Positions 44,373 to 52,406 of a DNA stretch of 64,000 bases are shown here, in pieces. Below the pieces are notes generated by a model. The model did not search any database and was not told the DNA's origin. It saw nothing but the letters and a program-made list of their open reading frames with translations. The stretch lies in the NCBI GenBank assembly GCA_002716385.1, contig PBAX01000029.1:1-64000 (forward strand), read 5' to 3'. The translations under genes and the position numbers were made by a program. How positions within the stretch are numbered: position 1 is the first letter of the stretch; each line of letters opens with the position of its first letter. The stretch is from Phycisphaerae bacterium. Lineage in GTDB: Bacteria > Planctomycetota > Phycisphaerae > Phycisphaerales > SM1A02.

Positions 44373-45172
44373 AGCTTGCGGCCGATCCGACCGGCACGGT
44401 AGCCGTGGTAGCCGGCCTCGCAGGCCTGCCTCATCGCGGCCGCCATCCGAACCGGCTCCGTGGCGTGGGCGATGCCCGTGTTGAGCAGGACACCGTCGAC
44501 TCCCAGCTCCATGGCCAGGGTGACGTCGCTGGGCGTCCCGACACCGGCATCCACGATGAGCGGATAGGCGGGATCCCCTCCGTGCTCGGGATTCTTCAGC
44601 AGATCGCGGATGATCGCGATGGCCTCGGGATTCGCAATGCCGCGTCCCGTTCCGATGGGGCTGCCCGCAGGCATGACGCTGGCCGCGCCGGCATCACGCA
44701 GCCGGGTGGCCATGATCGGATCGTCCGAGCTGTAGCACAGCACGGTGAAGCCGTCGGCCACCAGTTCACGGCAGGCTTCGAGGGTTCCGACCGGATCCGG
44801 CAGCAGGGTCGCCTTGTCTCCGAGCACCTCGAGCTTGACCCAGTCCTTGCCCGGATTGTCCAGTTGCGACAGCAGCTCGCGTCCCAGCCGGGCCACACGC
44901 ACCGCGTCCTCGGCGCTGAAGCACCCGGCGGTGTTGGGCAGCACGGTGTAGCGATCGAGATCGATCGCATCGAGCAGCGAGCGGCCTTCGGCGTCGAGCA
45001 GCCGCTCACGGCGGACCGCGACCGTGATCGCATCCGCACCGGACGAGGCGAGCGCTTCACGCATGATGTCCCACGTCTCGTACTTCCCGGTGCCCACGAT
45101 CAACCGGCTGTTGAGCGTGAAGGGTCCCAAGGTCAGCGGTTCGATGGTCGGATTCGAGCAAGCGGTGGTCAT
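44315..45172 (-). CDS. thiG: Thiazole synthase ThiG
   Basis: The protein has 285 residues from the ATG at 45172. [41 protein letters not shown] (Schiff-base Lys), [13 protein letters not shown] and [10 protein letters not shown] are standard ThiG segments. It builds the thiazole phosphate ring of thiamine from DXP, dehydroglycine and ThiS thiocarboxylate. thiS is 22 bp upstream. The C terminus ASSPWTG is normal, so the 58-bp overlap with coaB is not due to read-through of ThiG alone. Confidence 0.95.
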   Translation of the reverse strand: MTTACSNPTIEPLTLGPFTLNSRLIVGTGKYETWDIMREALASSGADAITVAVRRERLLDAEGRSLLDAIDLDRYTVLPNTAGCFSAEDAVRVARLGRELLSQLDNPGKDWVKLEVLGDKATLLPDPVGTLEACRELVADGFTVLCYSSDDPIMATRLRDAGAASVMPAGSPIGTGRGIANPEAIAIIRDLLKNPEHGGDPAYPLIVDAGVGTPSDVTLAMELGVDGVLLNTGIAHATEPVRMAAAMRQACEAGYHGYRAGRIGRKLYASASSPWTGMVSTIPGE

Positions 45173-45194
45173 GGCGTGGTTCCAGCGGGGACGT

Positions 45195-45395
45195 TCAACC
45201 GCCCCCCACGAGGGTGACGATCTCGACGACATCTCCGTCCGTGAGCGCGGTGGTGCGGTGGGCGTCGCGGGTCACCAGGGCCCGGTTGACCTCGACGGCG
45301 CAGGGGCGGTCCGAAAGACCGAGCTGCTCCAGCAGACCGTCGATCGCCAGCGGCGACTCGAGCTGCATCGCTTCTCCGTTCACGGTGATGTCCAT
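45195..45395 (-). CDS. thiS: Sulfur carrier protein ThiS
   Basis: The protein has 66 residues, a ubiquitin-like fold with the obligatory C-terminal GG (VTLVGGG). [20 protein letters not shown] and [11 protein letters not shown] match the family. Its C terminus is adenylated and converted to a thiocarboxylate, then donates sulfur to ThiG, encoded 22 bp downstream. No thiF or TPP riboswitch is seen nearby; it follows the transporter gene by 23 bp. Confidence 0.93.
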   Translation of the reverse strand: MDITVNGEAMQLESPLAIDGLLEQLGLSDRPCAVEVNRALVTRDAHRTTALTDGDVVEIVTLVGGG

Positions 45396-45418
45396 CCCCC
45401 CATCCTAGCAGGACCGGG

Positions 45419-46987
45419 TCAGAGGATCATGAACACCAGGACCATCACGATGAAGACGGGAACGAGCACCGGCAGGCTGTACTTGAAGACGTAGCCGATG
45501 AAGCTGGGCATCCGGACGCCGCCGTGTTCGGCGATCGCCTTGACCATGAAGTTGGGCCCGTTGCCGATGTAGGTCATCGCGCCCATGAAGACGGACCCCA
45601 GACTGATCGCGACAAGCAGGTGCACCGGAATCTCCCCGCCACCTCCGAGCTGCACCAGCTCCGTGCCCTCGGGCACCGCACCCGTCTGGGCCAGGTTGAA
45701 GAACACCAGGTAGGTCGGCGCGTTGTCGAGCACGCTGGAGAGGATGCCCGTCATCCAGAAGTACATCCAGGGCTGATTGAGTTCGCTGGTGATCGCGGCG
45801 CCGTGGGCCTTGAGCACCTCGATCGGAACCTGCATGGCGATGAAGATTCCGATGAACAGCGCCGCGACCTCGAGGATGGCGTGGTAGTTGAACTGGTTCC
45901 CCTCGCGCACCGACCGGCGGGTCAGGATCAGGGACAGCCCCACCAACGCCAGCATGATGAGCTCGCGGAAGAACTCGAACGGATACCAGTCGGTTCCGGG
46001 CAGCGGGTTGTCGGGATTGACGAAGGCCACGCAGAGGATCACGCAGAGCAGCCAGAGGAGATTCAGGGACCCGCGAAGCCGCAGCGGCTCGACGTCGACC
46101 CCGTCGAAGGCCGTGGCGGCCTCCGACTCGCGCCTGTACATGACGGTGTCCCAGACCCAGTAGATGACCAGCAGGACCAGATTCGTCGCCAGCCACTGCG
46201 GCCACAGCCCCAGCGTCCAGAAGAAGGGCACACCACTGAGGTACCCGAGGAACAGCGGGGGGTCGCCGATGGGAAGCAGGGCTCCACCGATGTTGCTCAC
46301 CAGGAAGATGAACATGACGATGGTGTGCACCTTGTACTTCCGCTGCCGGTTGGTCCGCAGGATCGGACGGATCAGCAGCATGCTGGCTCCGGTGGTCCCG
46401 ATGAAGCTGGCGATCAGGGCACCAACGGCGATGTAGGTCACGTTCGTCCGCGGCGTGGCGGGCAGATCCCCCACCAGCTGGATGCCGCCGCTGATCACGT
46501 AGAGGCTGAACAGGAGCACGATGAATGGGATGTATTCGATGAGGATCGCGTGATCCAGAACACCTCCGATGGCCCCCGGCCCGTGCGTCAGCCAGTAGTA
46601 GACGATGGTGGACAGGCCCACGACGAGGGCGACGAGGTAGCGGCTGAGATTGCTCTCCCACCAGTGCTCGGTCGACTTCAGCAGCGGCAGCACCGCGATC
46701 GAACCCAGAATGATGATGAACGGGATGATGCCCAGTCCCCACAGCGGCGGGGCCGTGGGCTCATGCGTGGAATGGTCCTCGATTACCTCGAGGTCCGTCT
46801 CGTGGGCATGGTCCGCCTCCACGTGGTGCGCATCGTGGTGACCGCCGTGGTGTTCGGCATGGTGCCGGCCCCCGGCCACGTGCACAAGGAGCCAACCGGC
46901 GATGATAAGACTGGCCAGCCAGCAGAATACCTTGGCCGCGGTACGCGGCTGTGAAGCGGCCTCATGCTGTACGTCGATGTCACTCAT
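45419..46987 (-). CDS. NhaD-like sodium/proton antiporter (CitMHS/IT superfamily) with His-rich loop
   Basis: The protein has 522 residues from the ATG at 46987. About 12 hydrophobic segments follow a first helix at 20-40. Between helices 1 and 2 lies a His/Asp/Glu-rich loop (about residues 42-80, with HHAEHHGGHHDAHH), which probably faces the periplasm and binds metal. SFIGTTGASMLLIRP, SNIGGALLPIGDPPLFLGYL and ILSSVLDNAPTYLVFF are the hallmarks of ion-transporter-superfamily antiporters (NhaD/ArsB type). The substrate ion is inferred: Na+ is most likely, divalent metal or an organic acid possible. It lies between the phosphohexomutase and thiS genes. Confidence 0.8.
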   Translation of the reverse strand: MSDIDVQHEAASQPRTAAKVFCWLASLIIAGWLLVHVAGGRHHAEHHGGHHDAHHVEADHAHETDLEVIEDHSTHEPTAPPLWGLGIIPFIIILGSIAVLPLLKSTEHWWESNLSRYLVALVVGLSTIVYYWLTHGPGAIGGVLDHAILIEYIPFIVLLFSLYVISGGIQLVGDLPATPRTNVTYIAVGALIASFIGTTGASMLLIRPILRTNRQRKYKVHTIVMFIFLVSNIGGALLPIGDPPLFLGYLSGVPFFWTLGLWPQWLATNLVLLVIYWVWDTVMYRRESEAATAFDGVDVEPLRLRGSLNLLWLLCVILCVAFVNPDNPLPGTDWYPFEFFRELIMLALVGLSLILTRRSVREGNQFNYHAILEVAALFIGIFIAMQVPIEVLKAHGAAITSELNQPWMYFWMTGILSSVLDNAPTYLVFFNLAQTGAVPEGTELVQLGGGGEIPVHLLVAISLGSVFMGAMTYIGNGPNFMVKAIAEHGGVRMPSFIGYVFKYSLPVLVPVFIVMVLVFMIL

Positions 46988-47030
46988 TCGGGCAACAGGG
47001 TACTGGATCGGCAAATCTATGCCGATGTGA

Positions 47031-48413
47031 TCAATGATCCACCCGGGTGCCCAGCAGCGAGGAGACCTCCTCGACGCGGGCGTCGACCGTTGCGGAGTCG
47101 GGCCCCTCGAGATTCAACCGCAGCAGCGGCTCCGTGTTGCTGGCCCGGACGTTGCACCACCAGTCCGGCAGCACCACGGTCACGCCGTCCAGTTCGTCGA
47201 CCTCCGCCTCGGGGTAGGCCGCCCGGAGACGCTCCATTGCCGCCGGCTTGTCGTCGACCTCGAAGTTGATCTCCCCCGACTGGACCCGGCTGCGATGCGG
47301 CGTGATCAGTTCGCTGAGGGGGCGGCCCGCCGCCACCAGTTCGCTGAGCACGAGGGCGAAGGCCATCGCTCCGGAATCGGCGTACCAGTTGTCCCGGAAG
47401 TAGAAGTGCCCCGAGAGTTCGCCCGCGAACGGCCCCTGGTGCTCGGCCAGCACCTGCTTCATGAACACGTGCCCCACCCGGGAACGCACCGGGGTGCCCC
47501 CCGCGGCGCGGACCGCATCCTGGACGCAATGGCTCGAACGAAGGTCGTAGACGATCGACGCCCCGGGTTCGCGCTCGAGGAAGCGGCCGCACAACCAGGC
47601 GGTGAGCAGATCGCATCCGATGATTCCGCCGCGTTCGTCCACCACCATGCAGCGATCCGCATCACCGTCGAAGCAGATGCCGAGATCCGCACCCTCGGCC
47701 ACGACGGCATCACGGACCGGCTGCAGATTCGCCTCCACGAGCGGATTCGGCTCGTGGACGAACACCCCGGTGTCGTTCTCGAAGTTCAACCGGACCATCT
47801 CGATCCCCTCCCCCCCGTCGAACAGCCGCGGCACCATCGTGCCCGCCATGCCGTTGGAGGCATCGACGGCGACCTTGATCTGCTTCGTTCCGTCGAGGAA
47901 CCCCGGATCGAGAAACCGAAACACGTGCTCGCGATAGGCGTCCCAGAGGTCGATCTCCTCGCGGGCGCCGACGGGATCCGCCGCTTCGCCCTGCGCAGCC
48001 TCGGCCAGCTCCCGGATCCGGAGCAGCCCCGTCGATTCACCGATGGGCTTGGCGTGGGCCGAGCACATCTTGAAACCGTTGTACTGGGCCGGATTGTGGG
48101 AGGCGGTGGTCTGGATTCCGCCGTCGCACTCGAGATGGTTGACGGCGAAGGCGATGAACGGCGTGTCCACCAAGCCGACCTGCACCACATCGCAGCCACG
48201 GGTACGGAGCCCCTCCTCCAGAGCCGCCACCAACGACGGGGAGGACAGACGCATGTCGTACCCCACTGCGATTCGCGGCGGCTTCGCCCGGTCGCCGACC
48301 TGCTCACGGAAGAAGGCTCCCGCCCCCATGCCGATGCTGCGGGCGACATCCACGCTCAACGGTTCGGGATGCACGGCTCGGACGTCGTAGGCCTTGAATA
48401 CTGATGCAAGCAT
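47031..48413 (-). CDS. Phosphomannomutase/phosphoglucomutase
   Basis: The protein has 460 residues from the ATG at 48413, with AGGAG 7 bases upstream. VFKAYDVRAVHPEPL, catalytic phosphoserine in TTASHNPAQYNGFK, metal loop FDGDADRC, sugar loop GELSGHFYFRD and phosphate-binding RASNTEPLLRLN are all intact. It interconverts hexose 1- and 6-phosphates and feeds GDP-mannose or glucose-nucleotide synthesis for surface glycans. It belongs to the AlgC/ManB group, not GlmM. Confidence 0.93.
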   Translation of the reverse strand: MLASVFKAYDVRAVHPEPLSVDVARSIGMGAGAFFREQVGDRAKPPRIAVGYDMRLSSPSLVAALEEGLRTRGCDVVQVGLVDTPFIAFAVNHLECDGGIQTTASHNPAQYNGFKMCSAHAKPIGESTGLLRIRELAEAAQGEAADPVGAREEIDLWDAYREHVFRFLDPGFLDGTKQIKVAVDASNGMAGTMVPRLFDGGEGIEMVRLNFENDTGVFVHEPNPLVEANLQPVRDAVVAEGADLGICFDGDADRCMVVDERGGIIGCDLLTAWLCGRFLEREPGASIVYDLRSSHCVQDAVRAAGGTPVRSRVGHVFMKQVLAEHQGPFAGELSGHFYFRDNWYADSGAMAFALVLSELVAAGRPLSELITPHRSRVQSGEINFEVDDKPAAMERLRAAYPEAEVDELDGVTVVLPDWWCNVRASNTEPLLRLNLEGPDSATVDARVEEVSSLLGTRVDH

Positions 48414-48436
48414 GATGGACTCCTGAAAGACTGATA

Positions 48437-50479
48437 TTAGCAGTCGCCGTAGTCGAAACCGAGATCCTCGATCACGACCCCCTCGGGAATCGCTTGCTGG
48501 AAGCGTCGCCCGTAGCCCTTGGTGATGATGCGCGGATCGAGCACGCTCACGATGCCCTCGTCCCCGGCGGACCGGATCAGACGACCGATCCCCTGCCGGA
48601 ACCGGATCACCGCCCGCGGCAGCTGGTCCTCCCCGAATGCGGACCCACCCCGCGCCTCGATGCGCTCGGTGCGGGCCTGGACGATGGGGCGATCGGGAAC
48701 CTCGAACGGCAGCCGGGTGATGATGACGTTGCGGAGGCCGCGGCCCCGGACGTCGACCCCCTGCCAGAAGCTCGTCGTACCCAGCAGGACGGACCGTTCG
48801 TCGAGACGGAACTGCTCGATGATGCGTCCCGGCGGCCCGTCTCGCCCCTGCACGAAGAGCGGCCCCACCGCCGACAGCGTCTCGCCCGCGGCATCCGCCA
48901 CGGCGTGGAGCATCCGAAAGCTCGTGAAGAGGACGAACGCTCCTCCGTGGGTCCGCTCCACCAACTCGACGATGCGATTCACCAGCGCATCCAGATGCCC
49001 CGGTGCCGACGGCGCCGGCATGGAGCGGTCGACGTACACCCGCATCTGCCGGTCGTACTGGAACGGGCTGTTCACCTGGAGGGCCGGAGCCTCGTCGCAT
49101 CCCAACCGGGTGCGGATGTGGTTGAATCCGCTGCGCGACTCGTCGAGGCCGTCCAGCGGCGCTTCGGAGGTGGCCAGCGTGGCGGACGTCATGACGATCG
49201 AGGTTCCCGAGGAGAAGAGATGCTCCCGCAGCAGCGGTGCGACTTCGACCACCATGCACCGCAGGCTGGGACGCGGACCCCGGACCCGCCCGGCGGCGTC
49301 ACGGGTCTGCTCCGTCCCGTCGATCCAGTACACCGCGCCGGGAATGTCCTGGCCGAGCAGGCGTGCGACACCCATCGCCAGGTCCCCCGCCCGCTCCGCG
49401 TAGCCCGAGAGTTCGGCGACGTCGGCCTCGTCCCCCAGACGCGCCTTCAACAGATCGAGCCCCCTGGAGACCGCATCCATCGCGGGCGTCAGCGGATTGG
49501 CCACGATCCCCGGCTCGGCGATCCGCCCGTTGGACCGGCCGTGCACGCGGTGCCAGTCCAGCAGCATCGAGAAGAACGCGTCGGAAGCGGTCCGCGCAGC
49601 CTCGACCGCCTGAATACATTCGGCGACCAGGCCACCCGCCAGTTCGTGGCCCAGCAGCACCCCGAGCAGCCCCTTGCGCTGCCTCGGCTGCCAGAGACGG
49701 CCGAGCAGGTGCTCGACGCCGCGCTCCGAGACGGTGAGACCGAAATGCTCCGAGGCCACGTCCTCGATGGCGTGGGCCTCGTCGAAGATGACGTGGTCGT
49801 ACCTCGGAAGCAGCGATGCCCCCACGATCCGCAGGGCGAGATCCGAGAAGAACAGAGCGTGATTGCAGACCAGCAGATCCGATCGCTCCATCTCCTTGCG
49901 GGCGTTCTGGAAGAAGCAGGTGTCGTAGGTGGGACACCGGCGCCCCAGGCAATTGCCCGAATCGCTCTGGGCGAGATCCCAGACGCCGCGCCGCTCGAGC
50001 ACCGGAAGCGTTGCGATGGTGCCGTCGTCGGTGGTGCGGGCCCACTCCTCGATCGTGCGCAACGAACGCCGCGCCGGTTCACCGTCGACTAGCGAATGCT
50101 CCCGTTTGATGGCCAGCTCGAGTCGGCGGCGACTGAGGTAGTTCCCCCTGCCTTTGACCAGCGCCGGCCGGCACTGCCCGGGAAGGACCGAGTTGAGAAA
50201 CGGGATGTCCCGATCCATCAACTGCTCCTGCAGCGTGATGGTGTGGGTGACCACCACCACCCGTTCATGATGGTCGACCACCCGTTCGATGGCCGGCACC
50301 AGATACGCGAACGACTTGCCCAGACCGGTTCCGGCCTCGACCAGAACCTGACTTCGGGACTCCATCGCCCCGCGGATCGACTGGGCCATCTCGATCTGGC
50401 CCGGACGCGCTTCCCAGCCCTCGAGCCGGGACGCGATCGGCCCCGCATCACCGAAGACTTCGGCCGGATCGAACTGCAT
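48437..50479 (-). CDS. DinG/XPD-like ATP-dependent DNA helicase
   Basis: The protein has 680 residues from the ATG at 50479, which overlaps the rsmG stop as TGATG. R-PGQIEMAQSI (Q motif), VEAGTGLGKSFAYL (Walker A), four cysteines around CLGRRCPTYDTCFF ... LLVCNHALFF suggesting a 4Fe-4S cluster, DEAH in VIFDEAHAIED, then SATLA, TTSFWQGVDVRG and RQGIGRLIRS. This is the superfamily 2 DinG/YoaA set-up, a 5'-3' helicase acting on R-loops and repair intermediates. There is no exonuclease domain. The frame runs on upstream only as an rsmG shadow. Confidence 0.92.
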   Translation of the reverse strand: MQFDPAEVFGDAGPIASRLEGWEARPGQIEMAQSIRGAMESRSQVLVEAGTGLGKSFAYLVPAIERVVDHHERVVVVTHTITLQEQLMDRDIPFLNSVLPGQCRPALVKGRGNYLSRRRLELAIKREHSLVDGEPARRSLRTIEEWARTTDDGTIATLPVLERRGVWDLAQSDSGNCLGRRCPTYDTCFFQNARKEMERSDLLVCNHALFFSDLALRIVGASLLPRYDHVIFDEAHAIEDVASEHFGLTVSERGVEHLLGRLWQPRQRKGLLGVLLGHELAGGLVAECIQAVEAARTASDAFFSMLLDWHRVHGRSNGRIAEPGIVANPLTPAMDAVSRGLDLLKARLGDEADVAELSGYAERAGDLAMGVARLLGQDIPGAVYWIDGTEQTRDAAGRVRGPRPSLRCMVVEVAPLLREHLFSSGTSIVMTSATLATSEAPLDGLDESRSGFNHIRTRLGCDEAPALQVNSPFQYDRQMRVYVDRSMPAPSAPGHLDALVNRIVELVERTHGGAFVLFTSFRMLHAVADAAGETLSAVGPLFVQGRDGPPGRIIEQFRLDERSVLLGTTSFWQGVDVRGRGLRNVIITRLPFEVPDRPIVQARTERIEARGGSAFGEDQLPRAVIRFRQGIGRLIRSAGDEGIVSVLDPRIITKGYGRRFQQAIPEGVVIEDLGFDYGDC

Positions 50480-51195
50480 CAGCCGCGTCCGCCGATGGGC
50501 TGCCGCTTGGGCTCCCCGGGGCGCCGCGGATAATCGGGCGGCGTCCGATCGGTCTTCTCCACGACCACGATGGTTCCGGTGGGCGTTCGGCGACGCTCGA
50601 CCACACGACACTTGAGCACCCGCAGGGCTTCGGATGCCACCTCCAGTTCGGCTCCGGCCCGCTCACCCTTGATGGCCAGCAGGACACCACCCTCGACCAG
50701 CAGCGGAATGGACAGTTCCAGCAGTACGTTCATGGCCCCCACGGCCCGTGCCGTCACGAGATCCCATCCCCCGCGGTGCACGCAGCCCGGTTCTCCGATG
50801 GTCTCGGCCCGCTCGTCGAGTACGACCACGTTGTCGAGACCCAGCTCCCGCGCCGTGGACTCCAGGAAGGCGGCCTTCTTGCCCGTAGCTTCCAGAAGCA
50901 TGAACTCGATGTCGGGCATGGTCACCGCCAGCGGAATACCGGGCAGGCCGCCGCCGCTGCCCAGATCCAGCACGCGGCGGGCGCCCACCGAACGGATCAG
51001 GGGCAGCAGGCTGAGGCTGTCCAGCAGATGCCGGTTCCAGGCCTCCCGGGGATCGCGGACCGCAGTGAGGTTTGTCGTGGCGTTGGCTTCGTAGAGGAGG
51101 TCCAGGTACCGGGCCAACCGCTCCAACTCATCGGGCTCGAGCTCGAGATGCTGCTCCCGGAGTGCACGACGAAAATCGGAAGGGATGTCGACCAT
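50479..51195 (-). CDS. rsmG: 16S rRNA (guanine527-N7)-methyltransferase RsmG
   Basis: The protein has 238 residues. NLTAVRDPREAWNRHLLDSL and the SAM-binding VLDLGSGGGLPGIPLA motif, with TARAVGAMNVLLELS later, are diagnostic. It methylates N7 of G527 in 16S rRNA. A Pro/Arg-rich tail of about 25 residues is extra. It starts 2 bp after rodA ends and is coupled to the helicase gene. Confidence 0.95.
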   Translation of the reverse strand: MVDIPSDFRRALREQHLELEPDELERLARYLDLLYEANATTNLTAVRDPREAWNRHLLDSLSLLPLIRSVGARRVLDLGSGGGLPGIPLAVTMPDIEFMLLEATGKKAAFLESTARELGLDNVVVLDERAETIGEPGCVHRGGWDLVTARAVGAMNVLLELSIPLLVEGGVLLAIKGERAGAELEVASEALRVLKCRVVERRRTPTGTIVVVEKTDRTPPDYPRRPGEPKRQPIGGRG

Positions 51196-51197
51196 GC

Positions 51198-52406
51198 CTA
51201 CAGCTCCGAGTTCGAGAACTGGAAGGGTTCACGCCAGACCGTGCGATGCGGAGAGCGGGCGATCGACAGCAGCAGTCCGATCATGATCCAGTTGACTACG
51301 AGACTTGAGCCCCCGTAGCTGACGAACGGGAGCGTCATTCCCGTGATCGGAAACAGTCCGAGGCACATGCCGGAATTGATCAGCATCTGCGTCATCACCA
51401 TGATCGAGATGCCCACCGCAACGAGCCGACCGAACGGATCGGTGCTCCGCACCGCGACCAGCAGTCCGCCCAGAAGCAGCAGCAGGTAGGCACCCCAGGT
51501 CGCCGCGGCGCCCCACAGTCCCCACCGGGCGCAGATGACCGTGAAGATCATGTCGTTGTGTCGTTCGGGAAGGTGGTTGTACCTCAGCAGCATCGAGGCG
51601 TGCTCCGTCTCGTGCCCCTCCATCCCGCCCGCGCCGATGAGGGTCATCGACCTGGCCCCCTGGTAGCCGATGTCGTTCTCGTAGCGGTCATCCCCCTGGA
51701 CCTGGGCGACGAGAGCCATGATCCGAGCCCGCTGGTGGGGACGCAGCATGGGAAGCATGGCCGAAGCGAGCACCAGGCCCACGAGCATGATCTTGAAGAG
51801 ATCGACGTACCTCGCCCCCGCCGCGACCAGCATCGCCATCAAGGTCGGCAGGAAGAGCAGCGCTGTGCCCAGATCCGGCTCCATGAGGATCAGCCCCATC
51901 GGTACCAGGGCGATCAGCAGCGTAGGCAGCAGTCCGCGGAAACTCCGGTGGGTCCGACGGAACCGCAGGGAGGCGGCCAGCACCAGCATGAACACGATCT
52001 TGGCCAGTTCGGACGGCTGGAGATCCGTGACCACCAGCGAAATCCATCTTCGGGCTCCGTTGCGGGGACGGACGATCGCCTCCGGTACGAAGGGAATCAG
52101 CAGCAGTACCAGCATGGCCAGCACCAGCACCGCCATGGGCCAGGCCCATCGCCGGTAGAAATCGGGACGCGGACCGGCGGCCAGCAGCGCGGCGAACACC
52201 CCCAGGCAGAGAAAGACCATGTGCCGCGTCGCCATGCCCGGAGCCGACAGGTCGATGGCAGCCACCCCCAGCAACGACAAGGCCATCGCACTCGCAAAGC
52301 AGATCCAGCCGGGATTGGGCCGCAGCAGCGTGGCGATGCGCCGCAGCACCGACGTCGAAGACGCGCGGCGTCCCGTGGCGGACCAGTTGGTAACCGCCCT
52401 GCTCAC
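51198..52406 (-). CDS. rodA: RodA/FtsW-family peptidoglycan glycosyltransferase
   Basis: The protein has 402 residues starting at GTG (52406), GTGA-coupled to the PBP2 gene. Ten membrane segments are visible. NGARRWISL, LQPSELAKI, MEPDLGTALLFLP and the C-terminal GLFPITGMTLPFVSYGGSS are SEDS signatures. Next to PBP2, RodA is more likely than FtsW. SEDS proteins polymerise lipid II with their partner PBP. The presence of this pair shows an elongation machinery in this organism. Confidence 0.93.
   Translation of the reverse strand: MSRAVTNWSATGRRASSTSVLRRIATLLRPNPGWICFASAMALSLLGVAAIDLSAPGMATRHMVFLCLGVFAALLAAGPRPDFYRRWAWPMAVLVLAMLVLLLIPFVPEAIVRPRNGARRWISLVVTDLQPSELAKIVFMLVLAASLRFRRTHRSFRGLLPTLLIALVPMGLILMEPDLGTALLFLPTLMAMLVAAGARYVDLFKIMLVGLVLASAMLPMLRPHQRARIMALVAQVQGDDRYENDIGYQGARSMTLIGAGGMEGHETEHASMLLRYNHLPERHNDMIFTVICARWGLWGAAATWGAYLLLLLGGLLVAVRSTDPFGRLVAVGISIMVMTQMLINSGMCLGLFPITGMTLPFVSYGGSSLVVNWIMIGLLLSIARSPHRTVWREPFQFSNSEL

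Noticed and set aside
44315..45440. TPP riboswitch for thiS-thiG
   Set aside because: Only 23 bp separate thiS from the transporter gene, too short for a THI-box, and its conserved core is absent.
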